From: JANLIQ01 sp964358205
Lineage (GTDB): Bacteria; Patescibacteriota; UBA1384; 2-12-FULL-50-11
DNA length: 30,239 bases
Reading direction: 5' to 3'
NCBI GenBank assembly: GCA_964358205.1
Contig: CAYHNZ010000008.1
Span: 1 to 30,239 of the forward strand
The first letter of the stretch is position 1; every line of letters begins with the position of its first letter. Positions 15,507-23,956 of the stretch are shown piece after piece. A program made the translations under genes and the position numbers. Below the pieces are notes generated by a model. That model saw nothing but the letters and a program-made list of their open reading frames with translations, was not told where the DNA came from and made no database searches.

Positions 15507-15632
15507 AAATCCCAAGCACCAAATCCCAAATCCCAAACAAATTCCAAATTTCAATTTTCTAAATGTTCAAAAGTTTTAAATTTTGGTGATTGTGGTTTGT
15601 TTGGGATTTGGGTGATTGGGATTTGGGATTTA
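15507..15632. repeat. AAATCCC-type long palindromic repeat, copy 1
   Basis: The left arm is made of AAATCCCAAATCCCAAACAAATT-like units and the right arm of TTTGTTTGGGATTTGGG-like units, separated by an AT-rich centre, so the RNA or single strand could fold into a long imperfect hairpin. The core from CAAACAAA to TTTGTTTGG has the same order of features as the copy at 22728-22852. It fills the virB4 to M15-peptidase gap, and its right end supplies the TAGGAG ribosome binding site of the next gene. Confidence 0.75.
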
Positions 15633-15643
15633 GGAGTTAACTT

Positions 15644-17068
15644 ATGATGCCGGAAGTACTTGATCCAGAGCAATTACCAGAAACCTCGCCAGACGGGTTT
15701 GATCCCAATCGCAATCTTTTAAGTGACCTGGGTTACGGCGGACCACCAGCCGAACCCGAAGCACCAGATGATCAGTCAGGAGTCCAGCAGCGAAATATTG
15801 TTGATCGGGGGCTGGATGCTAAAGATCAGTTCGATCAGGGCAATGAGCTCCTAGGTAAAGGCAAAGAAAAATTAGCCGCCAAAAAGGCCGGTAAAGAGGG
15901 TTTGAAAGAGGGTGTGGAGAAGCAAGGGGCGGCGGCGTCCAGACGCAAAGTGGCCACCCAAGGCGCCCAGCAGGTCGCTAAGGCCGGGGCTAAAACTGCG
16001 GCGACTACCGCCGTGAAAGCCGGCGCCACAGCGGCGACACTAGGAACAGAAGCGGCAACTGGGCCGGTTGGATGGGTCGCTGGAGCCATTACCATACTGT
16101 CGCTCATCGGCAAACCTCTCTGGAACGGCGTCAAAAAATCTGGCAAGTACATCATCATCGCTGTCGCCGTTTTACTGCTTCTCTTGGCCGTCCCCTTCGG
16201 TTTGCTCGGTGGCAAGGGTGCAGATATAAAACCCACTACTGCCGCCGAAAAAAATCAAGCTGTCGTTGCCGCTGCTTTGGCGGGGAACCTAATCGCCGGA
16301 AGGCAAGTAACCCAAAAGAATGTTGATGATATAAAAGCTCGCTACAAGCAACTAGTGAACCTTGCCAAGCCAGAGAAAAGGGCGGAGGTAGAAAAGCTAA
16401 CAAACGAAATAGCAGGCCTATTAGATCAATTGGTTAGTTTAAGCGGTGAGCCGCAGAAAGCACTATTGACCCAAATAAAAGCAAAAGAAAAAGCCTTGAT
16501 AGATAAATATGGCGAGCTGTTTGCAGAAACAGGAACCTGTGCCGATCTAGCGCCTTTCATTGCCAGCGGCCAATTTCGGGTTGGCTCCGGACCGAACGCC
16601 AAAAATATTATCCTGGGTAAGATGGCAATAAAAGCTAGTGGCAAAATTGAGCCAGCCAGCCAGGGTTTATGCAAAATGCTAGTGCTGGCCCTGAAATCGG
16701 GATATAAAATTCATACGGATACTCTCTCGTATGGGCATCCGATCCTTACTAAAAAAGGTAATCGGTCAGATCACACCTGTGGAGCAGCTATCGATATCAA
16801 TTACGTCAACGCTGATGCATCCGGAACTTTCGATCGTAAACATCACGCCGATAATGGGAATCCCGATATCGGTAAGCTCGCCAAGTTGTGGTACGACGCC
16901 GGGCTAGCTGGAACGATCTATGTCAAACAGATGATTGTGCCATCTGCCTTTAAGGAATTTGGCATGAAGGGTAACCAGCAAAAGACAGATTACAGCCGTG
17001 CCCTCCAAGCCGACCACGAAGATCACATCCATCTAGCCGGCCAGTTAGAACCGGGAGCCTGCCAATGA
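15644..17068 (+). CDS. membrane-anchored M15/LAS-type peptidoglycan peptidase
   Basis: A 474-residue protein. The N-terminal cytoplasmic part is Pro/Asp-rich, then Ala/Lys/Gly-rich (KAGKEGLKEGVEKQG, TAATTAVKAGATAATLG). A single membrane segment (YIIIAVAVLLLLLAVPFGLL, about 174-193) is followed by a helical linker (residues 205-295) and a C-terminal catalytic domain. That domain has the LAS metallopeptidase motif S-x-H-x-x-G-x-A-x-D at 375-384 (SDHTCGAAID) and D-H-I-H at 460-463, giving His377, Asp384 and His463 as zinc ligands. Such enzymes cut peptide bonds of peptidoglycan, here outside the membrane. AGGAG lies eight bases before the ATG. The stop overlaps the next ATG (ATGA). Confidence 0.8.
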   Translation: MMPEVLDPEQLPETSPDGFDPNRNLLSDLGYGGPPAEPEAPDDQSGVQQRNIVDRGLDAKDQFDQGNELLGKGKEKLAAKKAGKEGLKEGVEKQGAAASRRKVATQGAQQVAKAGAKTAATTAVKAGATAATLGTEAATGPVGWVAGAITILSLIGKPLWNGVKKSGKYIIIAVAVLLLLLAVPFGLLGGKGADIKPTTAAEKNQAVVAAALAGNLIAGRQVTQKNVDDIKARYKQLVNLAKPEKRAEVEKLTNEIAGLLDQLVSLSGEPQKALLTQIKAKEKALIDKYGELFAETGTCADLAPFIASGQFRVGSGPNAKNIILGKMAIKASGKIEPASQGLCKMLVLALKSGYKIHTDTLSYGHPILTKKGNRSDHTCGAAIDINYVNADASGTFDRKHHADNGNPDIGKLAKLWYDAGLAGTIYVKQMIVPSAFKEFGMKGNQQKTDYSRALQADHEDHIHLAGQLEPGACQ

Positions 17069-20000
17069 CACAGCGCAAGGGTGTAACTTTGGGGGTGCTA
17101 TTTGTTTCGGCCATGCTCGTTATCCAGCCGCTCCTAACAGTTTCTTTGCAAATCAGCCCCCTATCCATACCGACCGCCCAAGCCGAAGTCGACAAGCCGG
17201 AAGATATCGACCCTCTAGACGAAGATGTCCCTGCGGACGAACAAGAGCTGATAGGAAACGATAATGACACGGTAGTCACCGGGGAACTTAATTTTGACAG
17301 TACTGACGGGCTTGAGACGCTTTACAACACAACTAGTAATTTAGTAATTTCGCCCGAAGATCAAACCTCATTACTGGACGGCGAAGTTGACATCCGGACA
17401 ACCGACTACCTGCTCCAACTCGTCTTGCCGGAAGAGCAGGGCGGGTACGGGTTTGATCACATTAAAGTCAACCGAATCTTGAAAAACTACACTTCCGAAG
17501 GGGCCGGCAAGTTCGACCGCGAGGGGACCCAGTCGATTACCGACGAGGGCGATATTGTTTCCGGCCATAACCGCGGCCAAGCCGTCGATGTCTCGGAGGT
17601 TGGCGAAGTTACTTGCAAACTGGTCGAAAAACGCCATATTGGCGGCTCGACCACTCGGTGGCAAAAGCCATTACCAATCAAGGTCGCTTGGCAGAGCGTC
17701 GAGGGGGTAAAAAACAATCCCACCCCGACCGCCCAGAGTATTTTAGGTGCTTCGGGCGAGATGACCGCTCAAAGCATCGTAGCTTACTTAAATCAATCGG
17801 GTGAGATGGATTACTACATCGAGTTTGTTAAGGGTATGGACCTAAAAACTATCATCAGCTACGTCGGCGCCAATATTTACCTCAAAACTTTCGGCGTCAA
17901 TCAGGTTCTAGCCGACCCGTTTGCCGACGGCCTGCTCCACGCTCTCGGTGGCGCCGTGCTGGAAAAATCTCTGCCTGGCCTGCCAGCCGGACTTTCAACT
18001 GGTGACAACAACGAGGACGCTCGAGTGGCTTTCGCCAAGAGTCGGGTTGAACAAGGGTTGAATTTACCGGCCGGTAGTCTCAAGGGTTACGGCTGGGACA
18101 ATATTTTAGAGGCGACCGGCAAGCGACATCTTGAAACATCGCTCGGCATACCGAGCGGCTATTTCGACAAGCACACCCTAGATGAAGCGATGAATAGCGA
18201 AACTATTACCGCTGTTCTCGATCATTTCGGCCGCTCCGACGACGGCTTAAACTTGATGATCGGCACTGTCGATGCTTTAAAAAATAAAGATGCCAAAGGC
18301 CTGAAGATGGCTGGCGTCAACATTTTAGAGGACGCCCTCAAGCTCACCGACGACCAGAAAAAAATCCTGGAAAAAGCGGTCGCCGCCAAAAAAACCCCTG
18401 ACGAGATCAAGCTCGACGGCGTCCCAGCCGGCAACACCATCGGTACCGAAGACTTAAAAAAACTGTTTTCCACCGATCCCAAGAAGCAGAAAGAGCTCAA
18501 AGATTCTCTGAAAATAATCGGACTAGCGATGGTCCGCCAGGCCGCCGAAAAGGCCGTCAAGAACAAGTACTCCGGCTTGACCAATATCATTCTTGACGAC
18601 CTACTCAACCCCCAAAAAGAGGTATTACTCGGCGACCTAACCAATACCGTCGGCGCCTCATCGATGGGCGTCCAAATCGGTGTTGACGATGCTGGTTTGA
18701 GCAAGGGTAAGGTTGATATTAAGAGTTTCGTCACCCGCCACGGCGACGAGATCGCCAAGTTTCTCAACAACGAGTACAGCATCAAGGATCCAACTTCCCA
18801 AATTATCCCCGCCGACTTAACCGGCCTGTTCGACGGTAAAAACTTCGCTTTAGCGGAAAAATTAGGCGCCGTACAGGTAGACAAAGCTTTCGGCTGGAAC
18901 GCTGGCTCTAGCCTAGCCGTCATTAAAGGTGATAAAAAGCTGGGCGATGCCATGCAAGAAGTATTTGCCAACTATGTTGGCAAGACACTCGGACTCCAAA
19001 ACCAAAACATCTCACTCAAAGGCAATGTCCAAGAGAACTACGGCTACGCCGTTTTATCGGAGCGACTCGGCATAACACAAGAAAAACTACGCGCCAACGA
19101 TTCGGCTCGAACCTTGTTTTACGGCGCCAATGGTATCGATCCGTCAGAAGGGTATCGGGTTTTTAACCTCAACAGTAGCCAAACATTAACCGAACTAATG
19201 GGCGACGGCGCCTTTTGGGACGAAGAAACTAATGTCACCGGTTGGCGGTCGATCGACATCGCTCTGGGGACGCCAATCGGCACTGTTCGGTCGTACTTAC
19301 GTGACGAGATCACTACCAAGCAACTAGCCAAAAGGGCGACCCAAGGTTCTCTGGAGAGCTTCACTGCCGACAAGATTTACGACTATTTCGGCATCAGCGA
19401 CCAATTCCGATTGGAGAAAACCGAGATTGATGCTCTGATAAAAGTCTTCAAGAGCGGCGACGATCAGACACTAGAGGAGATTGAGGTCGGTATCGGCGTA
19501 ATTAATCGCTTAATGGGTCGGTCGATTGACGGCAAAATCAACTACAGCAAAGACACTTTTCTGCAATACATTGTTGCTCCCAGCTCGGCGGCTGGCACTA
19601 AACTTTTCCTTGATCAGGGTCTGCGCTTAATCGCCCAGTCGCTCGGCGTTAATTTGAATGGCTATAAGTATGAGGACTTTGAGACGCTGGCCAACCAGAT
19701 AAAATCCATTTATAGCGGTAAGGGCCCGACCATCGAACAGGAGCGGTTAGAACGATTACGCCAAGAGCAGTCTCGACTGGAATTAATTAGTCCTGAAAAA
19801 CGGACGGCCGAACAAAAAGCCCGATTGGTTGAGTTGGGGTATGACGGTACCCTGCAAAGCTACGTCAGATCCACCGCTGGAATCAGCGACTTCTTCTTAC
19901 GCGCCACTGGTATTCCGATAGAGTTTCGCACCGACGCCGAGGCCTTTATTACCGGCAACTGGCGTTTGGGGATCGCCGCCGCATCGTTTGCCGCTCTTTT

Positions 20001-21588
20001 GCCTCAAATCAACCAATTTATGCCGGCCGACAACCAATTTACTTACGCCGAGATGCGTTCAGCCTTAACGGTGGGCGACGACGCCATTTTCGCCCGAGCC
20101 AACCAAATGGCCGCCGAATTGGGGGTGGAAAACCCGGTCATTACCGAAGAAATGACTACTGAAGCTCGCCGACAGTTAATAGACGAAGGCCGGAAGAATA
20201 TCGAATACCGAATGTCCGATTCTCTCCTGCGGAAAATTGATCCGGCTATTCCGGTGGGTTTTTCGGCAATAATGTTTGGCGGTACTGAAGCTGAACGAGG
20301 CCAGCTCCTCCAAAACTTCGCCTTCGGCAAGCTCGACACCGAGCTAGCAAAGCTGTCGCCGCTTTATGTCAAGGGTATGCTCAAGGCTCTTTACGAAGGC
20401 GAGATCGACGCCGCTACCACCGATGACATAGTTCTTAAACTCATCGGCCAATCCGGTGTCTCGTTCGGCTCGTTCTCAAACGAATTTGTCAGCAGTTTTT
20501 ACCAGTTTGCCCGCGCTCAAGGCCAGGGCGACTTCTTTACTAACGACACCAAGTACGGCGCGATGTGGGGCTTCTTTGATAAGTGGGTCAGCGACAACCT
20601 CAACATCGGCGCTCTACCGAGCGGTCTGTCTAAGTCGCTCTACTATGCCGCTAAAAATGGCTGGAACTTTAACGCCGAGCTCAAAGACGGTCAGGGCATT
20701 ACCATCGTCCAGTCGCTCAATAATTTAGGTAAAGATATTCTAATCAACCGTTTGAGCTCATGGGGCGATAAACAGTTTGGTTTGCCAGCCGGTAGAGTTT
20801 ACGAGGCGTATAAACTCTACACCGCCATCTCCGGTGCCGAGAAGGGGCTGACAAAAGCCATCGCCGATTACGGTTCTAAATCTACCCAAGCGACCGCCGC
20901 CAGCAGTAAGGTCTCTGCCGCCAAAGCGGCTTTGATAATGTTTGCTATCGAGCTGGCTCTAAGTGCCTGTAGCGCTTGTCAAGCCTTCTTTGGCTCGGTT
21001 GATGAGGCGATCGCCGCCCCACCTGGTTTCACCCAGGCGCTGGTGACTGGGCTAATTGCCAATGCTCTCGGCCTTGGCCCGACCGGCATCTATATCGCCG
21101 TCGCCATATACTTGTTTGGCGTCTATAAAGTTGAGTATCTCTGTCCGATGCCACCGCAAGAGCTCTACGGCGTTAGCGAGTACGACTCGCCCGCCGATCA
21201 GTTTGATTTTGGTGTCCCATACGATCAGTTGCCAGCCGATATCACCCAAATCCGCAGTTCACCCAGTCCCGGCCAAAACCCGTTTGATTGGGACGACACC
21301 CAGCCGTTCACTAGCGGTGATAATCAAAAGATTTGGATGGGCTGGTCGCGCTACTATGTCGGCAAACTGCTCGATGCGACAATGGATTACGGCGAACAAA
21401 GAGAGTCTCCCTACAAACCGCTCCAGGTGCTAACCTACCGTCAGGCCAACGCCGAGTATTTCTACCCGCGCACGGCTGGGGCGTTCGGCGATATCGCTGT
21501 CGGTAGCGACCAGTACGGTCTTGGTTATTCGCAAACGACCACTAAAACCACCGACTGGCTCCATATCGGCTTTGGAGGGCTATGGTAA
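17065..21588 (+). CDS. giant exported protein with N-terminal LAS-like motif and repeat units
   Basis: A 1507-residue protein of no recognised family. It starts with a signal peptide (VTLGVLFVSAMLVIQPLLTVSLQ ... AQA). An N-terminal domain contains SGHNRGQAVD at residues 166-175, matching the S-x-H-x-x-G-x-A-x-D zinc motif of LAS peptidases, but I see no matching H-x-H, so activity is doubtful. The long middle has degenerate helical units with an L-G-[IL]-P/x-G signature (LPGLPAGLS, LNLPAGSLKG, LGIPSGYFD, LGLQNQNIS, LGITQEKL, LGVNLNGYK). Two hydrophobic stretches near 1288-1310 and 1322-1360, with Cys-x-x-Cys, precede a polar end. It is coupled to both neighbours by overlap. A surface or periplasm-spanning component of the apparatus is an inference. 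Confidence 0.75.
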   Translation: MTQRKGVTLGVLFVSAMLVIQPLLTVSLQISPLSIPTAQAEVDKPEDIDPLDEDVPADEQELIGNDNDTVVTGELNFDSTDGLETLYNTTSNLVISPEDQTSLLDGEVDIRTTDYLLQLVLPEEQGGYGFDHIKVNRILKNYTSEGAGKFDREGTQSITDEGDIVSGHNRGQAVDVSEVGEVTCKLVEKRHIGGSTTRWQKPLPIKVAWQSVEGVKNNPTPTAQSILGASGEMTAQSIVAYLNQSGEMDYYIEFVKGMDLKTIISYVGANIYLKTFGVNQVLADPFADGLLHALGGAVLEKSLPGLPAGLSTGDNNEDARVAFAKSRVEQGLNLPAGSLKGYGWDNILEATGKRHLETSLGIPSGYFDKHTLDEAMNSETITAVLDHFGRSDDGLNLMIGTVDALKNKDAKGLKMAGVNILEDALKLTDDQKKILEKAVAAKKTPDEIKLDGVPAGNTIGTEDLKKLFSTDPKKQKELKDSLKIIGLAMVRQAAEKAVKNKYSGLTNIILDDLLNPQKEVLLGDLTNTVGASSMGVQIGVDDAGLSKGKVDIKSFVTRHGDEIAKFLNNEYSIKDPTSQIIPADLTGLFDGKNFALAEKLGAVQVDKAFGWNAGSSLAVIKGDKKLGDAMQEVFANYVGKTLGLQNQNISLKGNVQENYGYAVLSERLGITQEKLRANDSARTLFYGANGIDPSEGYRVFNLNSSQTLTELMGDGAFWDEETNVTGWRSIDIALGTPIGTVRSYLRDEITTKQLAKRATQGSLESFTADKIYDYFGISDQFRLEKTEIDALIKVFKSGDDQTLEEIEVGIGVINRLMGRSIDGKINYSKDTFLQYIVAPSSAAGTKLFLDQGLRLIAQSLGVNLNGYKYEDFETLANQIKSIYSGKGPTIEQERLERLRQEQSRLELISPEKRTAEQKARLVELGYDGTLQSYVRSTAGISDFFLRATGIPIEFRTDAEAFITGNWRLGIAAASFAALLPQINQFMPADNQFTYAEMRSALTVGDDAIFARANQMAAELGVENPVITEEMTTEARRQLIDEGRKNIEYRMSDSLLRKIDPAIPVGFSAIMFGGTEAERGQLLQNFAFGKLDTELAKLSPLYVKGMLKALYEGEIDAATTDDIVLKLIGQSGVSFGSFSNEFVSSFYQFARAQGQGDFFTNDTKYGAMWGFFDKWVSDNLNIGALPSGLSKSLYYAAKNGWNFNAELKDGQGITIVQSLNNLGKDILINRLSSWGDKQFGLPAGRVYEAYKLYTAISGAEKGLTKAIADYGSKSTQATAASSKVSAAKAALIMFAIELALSACSACQAFFGSVDEAIAAPPGFTQALVTGLIANALGLGPTGIYIAVAIYLFGVYKVEYLCPMPPQELYGVSEYDSPADQFDFGVPYDQLPADITQIRSSPSPGQNPFDWDDTQPFTSGDNQKIWMGWSRYYVGKLLDATMDYGEQRESPYKPLQVLTYRQANAEYFYPRTAGAFGDIAVGSDQYGLGYSQTTTKTTDWLHIGFGGLW

Positions 21589-22337
21589 TGCGTCGCGGTA
21601 ACGCCATCATCGCCATTATTGTTGGGGTTTTAGCCTTAATCTTCTTTACCTTTGCAATTATTTATTATGTCTTCACCGAGCCGATACGGATGGCCAAAAG
21701 CATCGGTGAGGCGTTGTTTGGTGGTGGCGGATCGGCTCAAGCCGCTCAATCGGCCGCCCTAGAACCGGTTGACTGCTCTGGCACCAAGGTGCCGAAAATT
21801 TACCTGCCTGTCATTAAGCAGGCCGCCAAAAGATTTCTGGGTGGCGACGAAGCCGTCATAGTCGCCCTAGTTTCGATCGAATCTAGCTTTAATGCTAAAG
21901 ATATCTCGGGCACTGGGGCGGTTGGAATTGCCCAGTTTACCGGATCAACCGCACGAGGCACCCAGAGTGCGGGTCTGTTTAAGGGATTGAAAATAATTAC
22001 TGTGCCTCGAGCCAACTTTCCAACAGTCACATTAGCAGAGAAGCAGAGCTTTCTAGCGGCATACCCCTCCGAGGGTCGTCTCCAGCCCAATCCATCAATC
22101 GAGGCTGCGGCCTACAAGATGGGTTTTGCAATAAAAAAATACGGCGGGGTGCGTGAAGGATACGCTCAAGGATATCACCGATTCGCTAATGAGTCTCAGA
22201 AAGCCGATGCCTATAGCGCCGCCGACAAGTTGATGAAAATCTACGAGAAAATCAAGACCGACGGTGGTTGCAAAGCGCTCAAAGATACTCCCGGCCTGCT
22301 CGGTGAAGATATCCGCAAACTGACCGGCTCTAAATAG
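21588..22337 (+). CDS. membrane-anchored lytic transglycosylase (SLT fold)
   Basis: A 249-residue protein with an N-terminal membrane anchor (AIIAIIVGVLALIFFTFAIIYYVF) and an SLT/GH23-like domain. IVALVSIESSFNAKDISGTGAVGIAQFTGSTA carries the catalytic glutamate at about residue 98 and the GAVGIAQF motif; the later AAAYKMGFAIKKYGGVREGYAQGYH fits the family. Such enzymes cut glycan strands and open the wall for secretion machines (compare VirB1). Two starts are possible: ATG 21582 and ATG 21588. GGAGG at 21574-21578 is nine bases from the second, which also overlaps the upstream stop as TAATG, so 21588 is preferred. It is the last gene of the cluster. Confidence 0.88.
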   Translation: MRRGNAIIAIIVGVLALIFFTFAIIYYVFTEPIRMAKSIGEALFGGGGSAQAAQSAALEPVDCSGTKVPKIYLPVIKQAAKRFLGGDEAVIVALVSIESSFNAKDISGTGAVGIAQFTGSTARGTQSAGLFKGLKIITVPRANFPTVTLAEKQSFLAAYPSEGRLQPNPSIEAAAYKMGFAIKKYGGVREGYAQGYHRFANESQKADAYSAADKLMKIYEKIKTDGGCKALKDTPGLLGEDIRKLTGSK

Positions 22338-22372
22338 CTACCAGCTGAACTGTATATAATTTCTGCCCCAAC

Positions 22373-22398
22373 CTTTTTCCACACTGGGTGTGGAAAAG
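22373..22398. terminator. hairpin between convergent clusters, with inverted DnaA-box-like arms
   Basis: CTTTTTCCACAC (22373-22384) pairs with GTGTGGAAAAG (22388-22398) across a three-base loop, with one unpaired T. It lies between the end of the T4SS-like cluster and the end of the leftward dnaA cluster and may act as a two-way transcription stop, although no T-run follows on either side. The arms are TTTTCCACA, the same 9-mer found near dnaA. Confidence 0.4.
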
Positions 22399-22422
22399 TG
22401 GCTTGGAGCTGGAGCTATTGGC

Positions 22423-22713
22423 TTATCCTTCGGGTGAGCGATTGGGTTTGACTTTAATACTCAACTTCAGTTCTTTCTGCCCGAGGGTTTGGTGGCATTG
22501 GGCTAGTAGGCGAGTTTTTTTAAGACGGGCCAGGACGGCTAGTTGTTCGCTAGCGCACCAGAGACGAACATTAGTGCCCTTGATTGTCACCGTCACCCCC
22601 GTTCCTAGCAGTTCAACTAACTTTTCCTGTAATAAATGCGCCCGATAAATCCGGTGGAAGCTATTTTCTTTATTTGGTTGCCGGATGAAATTTCCTAACG
22701 ACTCTAAAGTCAT
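22423..22713 (-). CDS. DUF721/DciA-like protein with shared N-terminal peptide
   Basis: A 96-residue protein read leftward after recF. The part from residue 25 on (HLLQEKLVELLGTGVTVTIKGTNVRLWCASEQLAVLARLKKTRLLAQCHQTLG) resembles DUF721/DciA, the family that in most bacteria helps load the replicative helicase DnaB. A location next to dnaA-dnaN-recF is usual for DUF721 genes. The reading frame is open upstream to 22887, but that stretch is the AAATCCC repeat plus the recF end, so the ATG at 22713 is chosen. Residues 1-21 (MTLESLGNFIR ... KENSFHR) recur almost unchanged at the start of YidD at 27604. It ends in TAA. Confidence 0.65.
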   Translation of the reverse strand: MTLESLGNFIRQPNKENSFHRIYRAHLLQEKLVELLGTGVTVTIKGTNVRLWCASEQLAVLARLKKTRLLAQCHQTLGQKELKLSIKVKPNRSPEG

Positions 22714-22727
22714 TAGGGGTAAGCTCC

Positions 22728-22852
22728 AAATCCCAAATCCCAAATCCCAAACAAACTCCAAATCCCAATATTCAACTGTTTGAAGCGATTTTGAGTTTTG
22801 GTCATTGTGATTTGTTTGGTTTTTGGGGCTTGGTTTTTGGGATTTATTAGTT
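22728..22852. repeat. AAATCCC-type long palindromic repeat, copy 2
   Basis: The same element type as at 15507-15632: left arm of CCAAATCCCAAATCCC units and CAAACAAACTCCAAATCCC, centre with TTCAACTGTTTGAAGCG, right arm TTTTGGTCATTGTGATTTGTTTGG and TTTTTGGGATTT. It separates recF from the DUF721 gene and overlaps the last codons of recF by a few bases. Translated leftward it reads WDLEFVWDLGFGIW, a typical artefact of this repeat. Confidence 0.75.
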
Positions 22853-23872
22853 GAGCTTAATCGTCGACCACTCTTTGGGCAATTCAAGTGTTTCGGCGGA
22901 GGTAAGAATGAGTTGATGGCTGTCGTTAAACAACTTTAATAATCGGAGGGTATTTTGGGTGTCGAGCTCGCTGAAGGCATCATCAAGCAGAACCGTCACC
23001 GGGTTGCCGGTTTTCTCTCGCAAGTAATCGGCTTCAGCGGCTTTGAGATGAGCGACCGTCAAGCGGGATTGACCCCGAGAGGCGAAGCGACGGGCGGAAT
23101 AGTCGTCATAACTAATCACCAACTCATCGCGATGAGCGCCAAACAGATTTTGAGCGGTCTTAATTTCCTGGGGCATAAACTCCGCTATCAGCTTTTTATC
23201 GAATTGATACTTGACGCGGAGCGTAGCAACTGGCAACTGGCTACTAGCTTCTAGCCATCCGTTAAGGTACTCGATGTAACTAATCCTGGCTGATCGAATA
23301 ACATTAGTTAACTTAACCAACAACTCGTTCCAGGGCTGGAGCTCGTCGGAACTAGCCCGATTAATCTTGACCATAAAGAGTAGGGCCGATCGCTCCCGCA
23401 GGACCTGCCAGAACTCCAGCTGTCCTCGACGATACTCGGCGCTAACTTGCCAGAGCACCGAGTCTAAATACTTCCGCCGAACATCGGGGCCACCCAATAC
23501 TACCTCGAGGTCGTTGGGTGTAAACAGGACAGTTGGAAAAACTCCTAGAAATTCCGTCCAGCTAACAACATTACCCACATAGGTTAGTCGCCGTTCTTTA
23601 AGAGTTTCTAACTCAAATTGACTGCCGTAAAACATTTCCAGCTCTTGATTGTCCTGAATTCGAGCCGTCAGTCGACAGTATTGGTTGTCGAAACGAATCA
23701 CTTCTTCTGTCCGGCTGGTGCGAAAACTTTTGCCAACCGACAAAATCCGGATCGCTTCCAAAACCGAGCTCTTCCCAGCCCCATTAGCGCCAGTAATAAA
23801 AGTCCTCTCGGTAAAGGACAGGCCTCTATCTGTAAAATTCCGAAAGTTTTCTAATCCCAAGGTCTTGATCAT
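22847..23872 (-). CDS. recF: DNA replication/repair protein RecF
   Basis: A 341-residue RecF, an SMC-like ABC ATPase that binds gapped DNA and helps load RecA. Walker A is GANGAGKS (residues 28-35), the signature motif is SRGQSRL near 268, and Walker B is VTVLLDDAFSELD near 295; FTPNDLEVVLGGPDVRRKYLD is the conserved lid region. The C-terminus is slightly short and ends at the palindromic repeat. It is read in the same direction as dnaN and dnaA, with an 84-base spacer to dnaN. Confidence 0.95.
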   Translation of the reverse strand: MIKTLGLENFRNFTDRGLSFTERTFITGANGAGKSSVLEAIRILSVGKSFRTSRTEEVIRFDNQYCRLTARIQDNQELEMFYGSQFELETLKERRLTYVGNVVSWTEFLGVFPTVLFTPNDLEVVLGGPDVRRKYLDSVLWQVSAEYRRGQLEFWQVLRERSALLFMVKINRASSDELQPWNELLVKLTNVIRSARISYIEYLNGWLEASSQLPVATLRVKYQFDKKLIAEFMPQEIKTAQNLFGAHRDELVISYDDYSARRFASRGQSRLTVAHLKAAEADYLREKTGNPVTVLLDDAFSELDTQNTLRLLKLFNDSHQLILTSAETLELPKEWSTIKLN

Positions 23873-23956
23873 CTACTTGAAAATTATTACTTGTTACTTA
23901 GTTTAGACTTTAGCCTTGAGACTTTAGCCTTACACCAGACTTCAGCCTTTTAATCC
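23873..23956. repeat. ACTTGAAAATTATTACTTG / GACTTTAGCCTT spacer repeats
   Basis: The dnaN-recF spacer is made of short near-repeats (TTTAGACTTTAGCCTTGAG, ACTTTAGCCTTAC, ACTTCAGCCTTTT and ACTTGAAAATTATTACTTG). The second type resembles the sequence flanking the broken four-helix-bundle gene at 11870-11910. No promoter or terminator stands out. Confidence 0.45.

Noticed and set aside
18222..18971. 249-residue open frame on the minus strand
   Set aside because: It lies wholly within the 1507-residue exported-protein gene, is low in family-like features, and has no start signals; it is a shadow frame.
22714..22887. N-terminal extension of the DUF721-like protein
   Set aside because: It translates the AAATCCC palindromic repeat and the end of recF; the shared N-terminal peptide begins at 22713.
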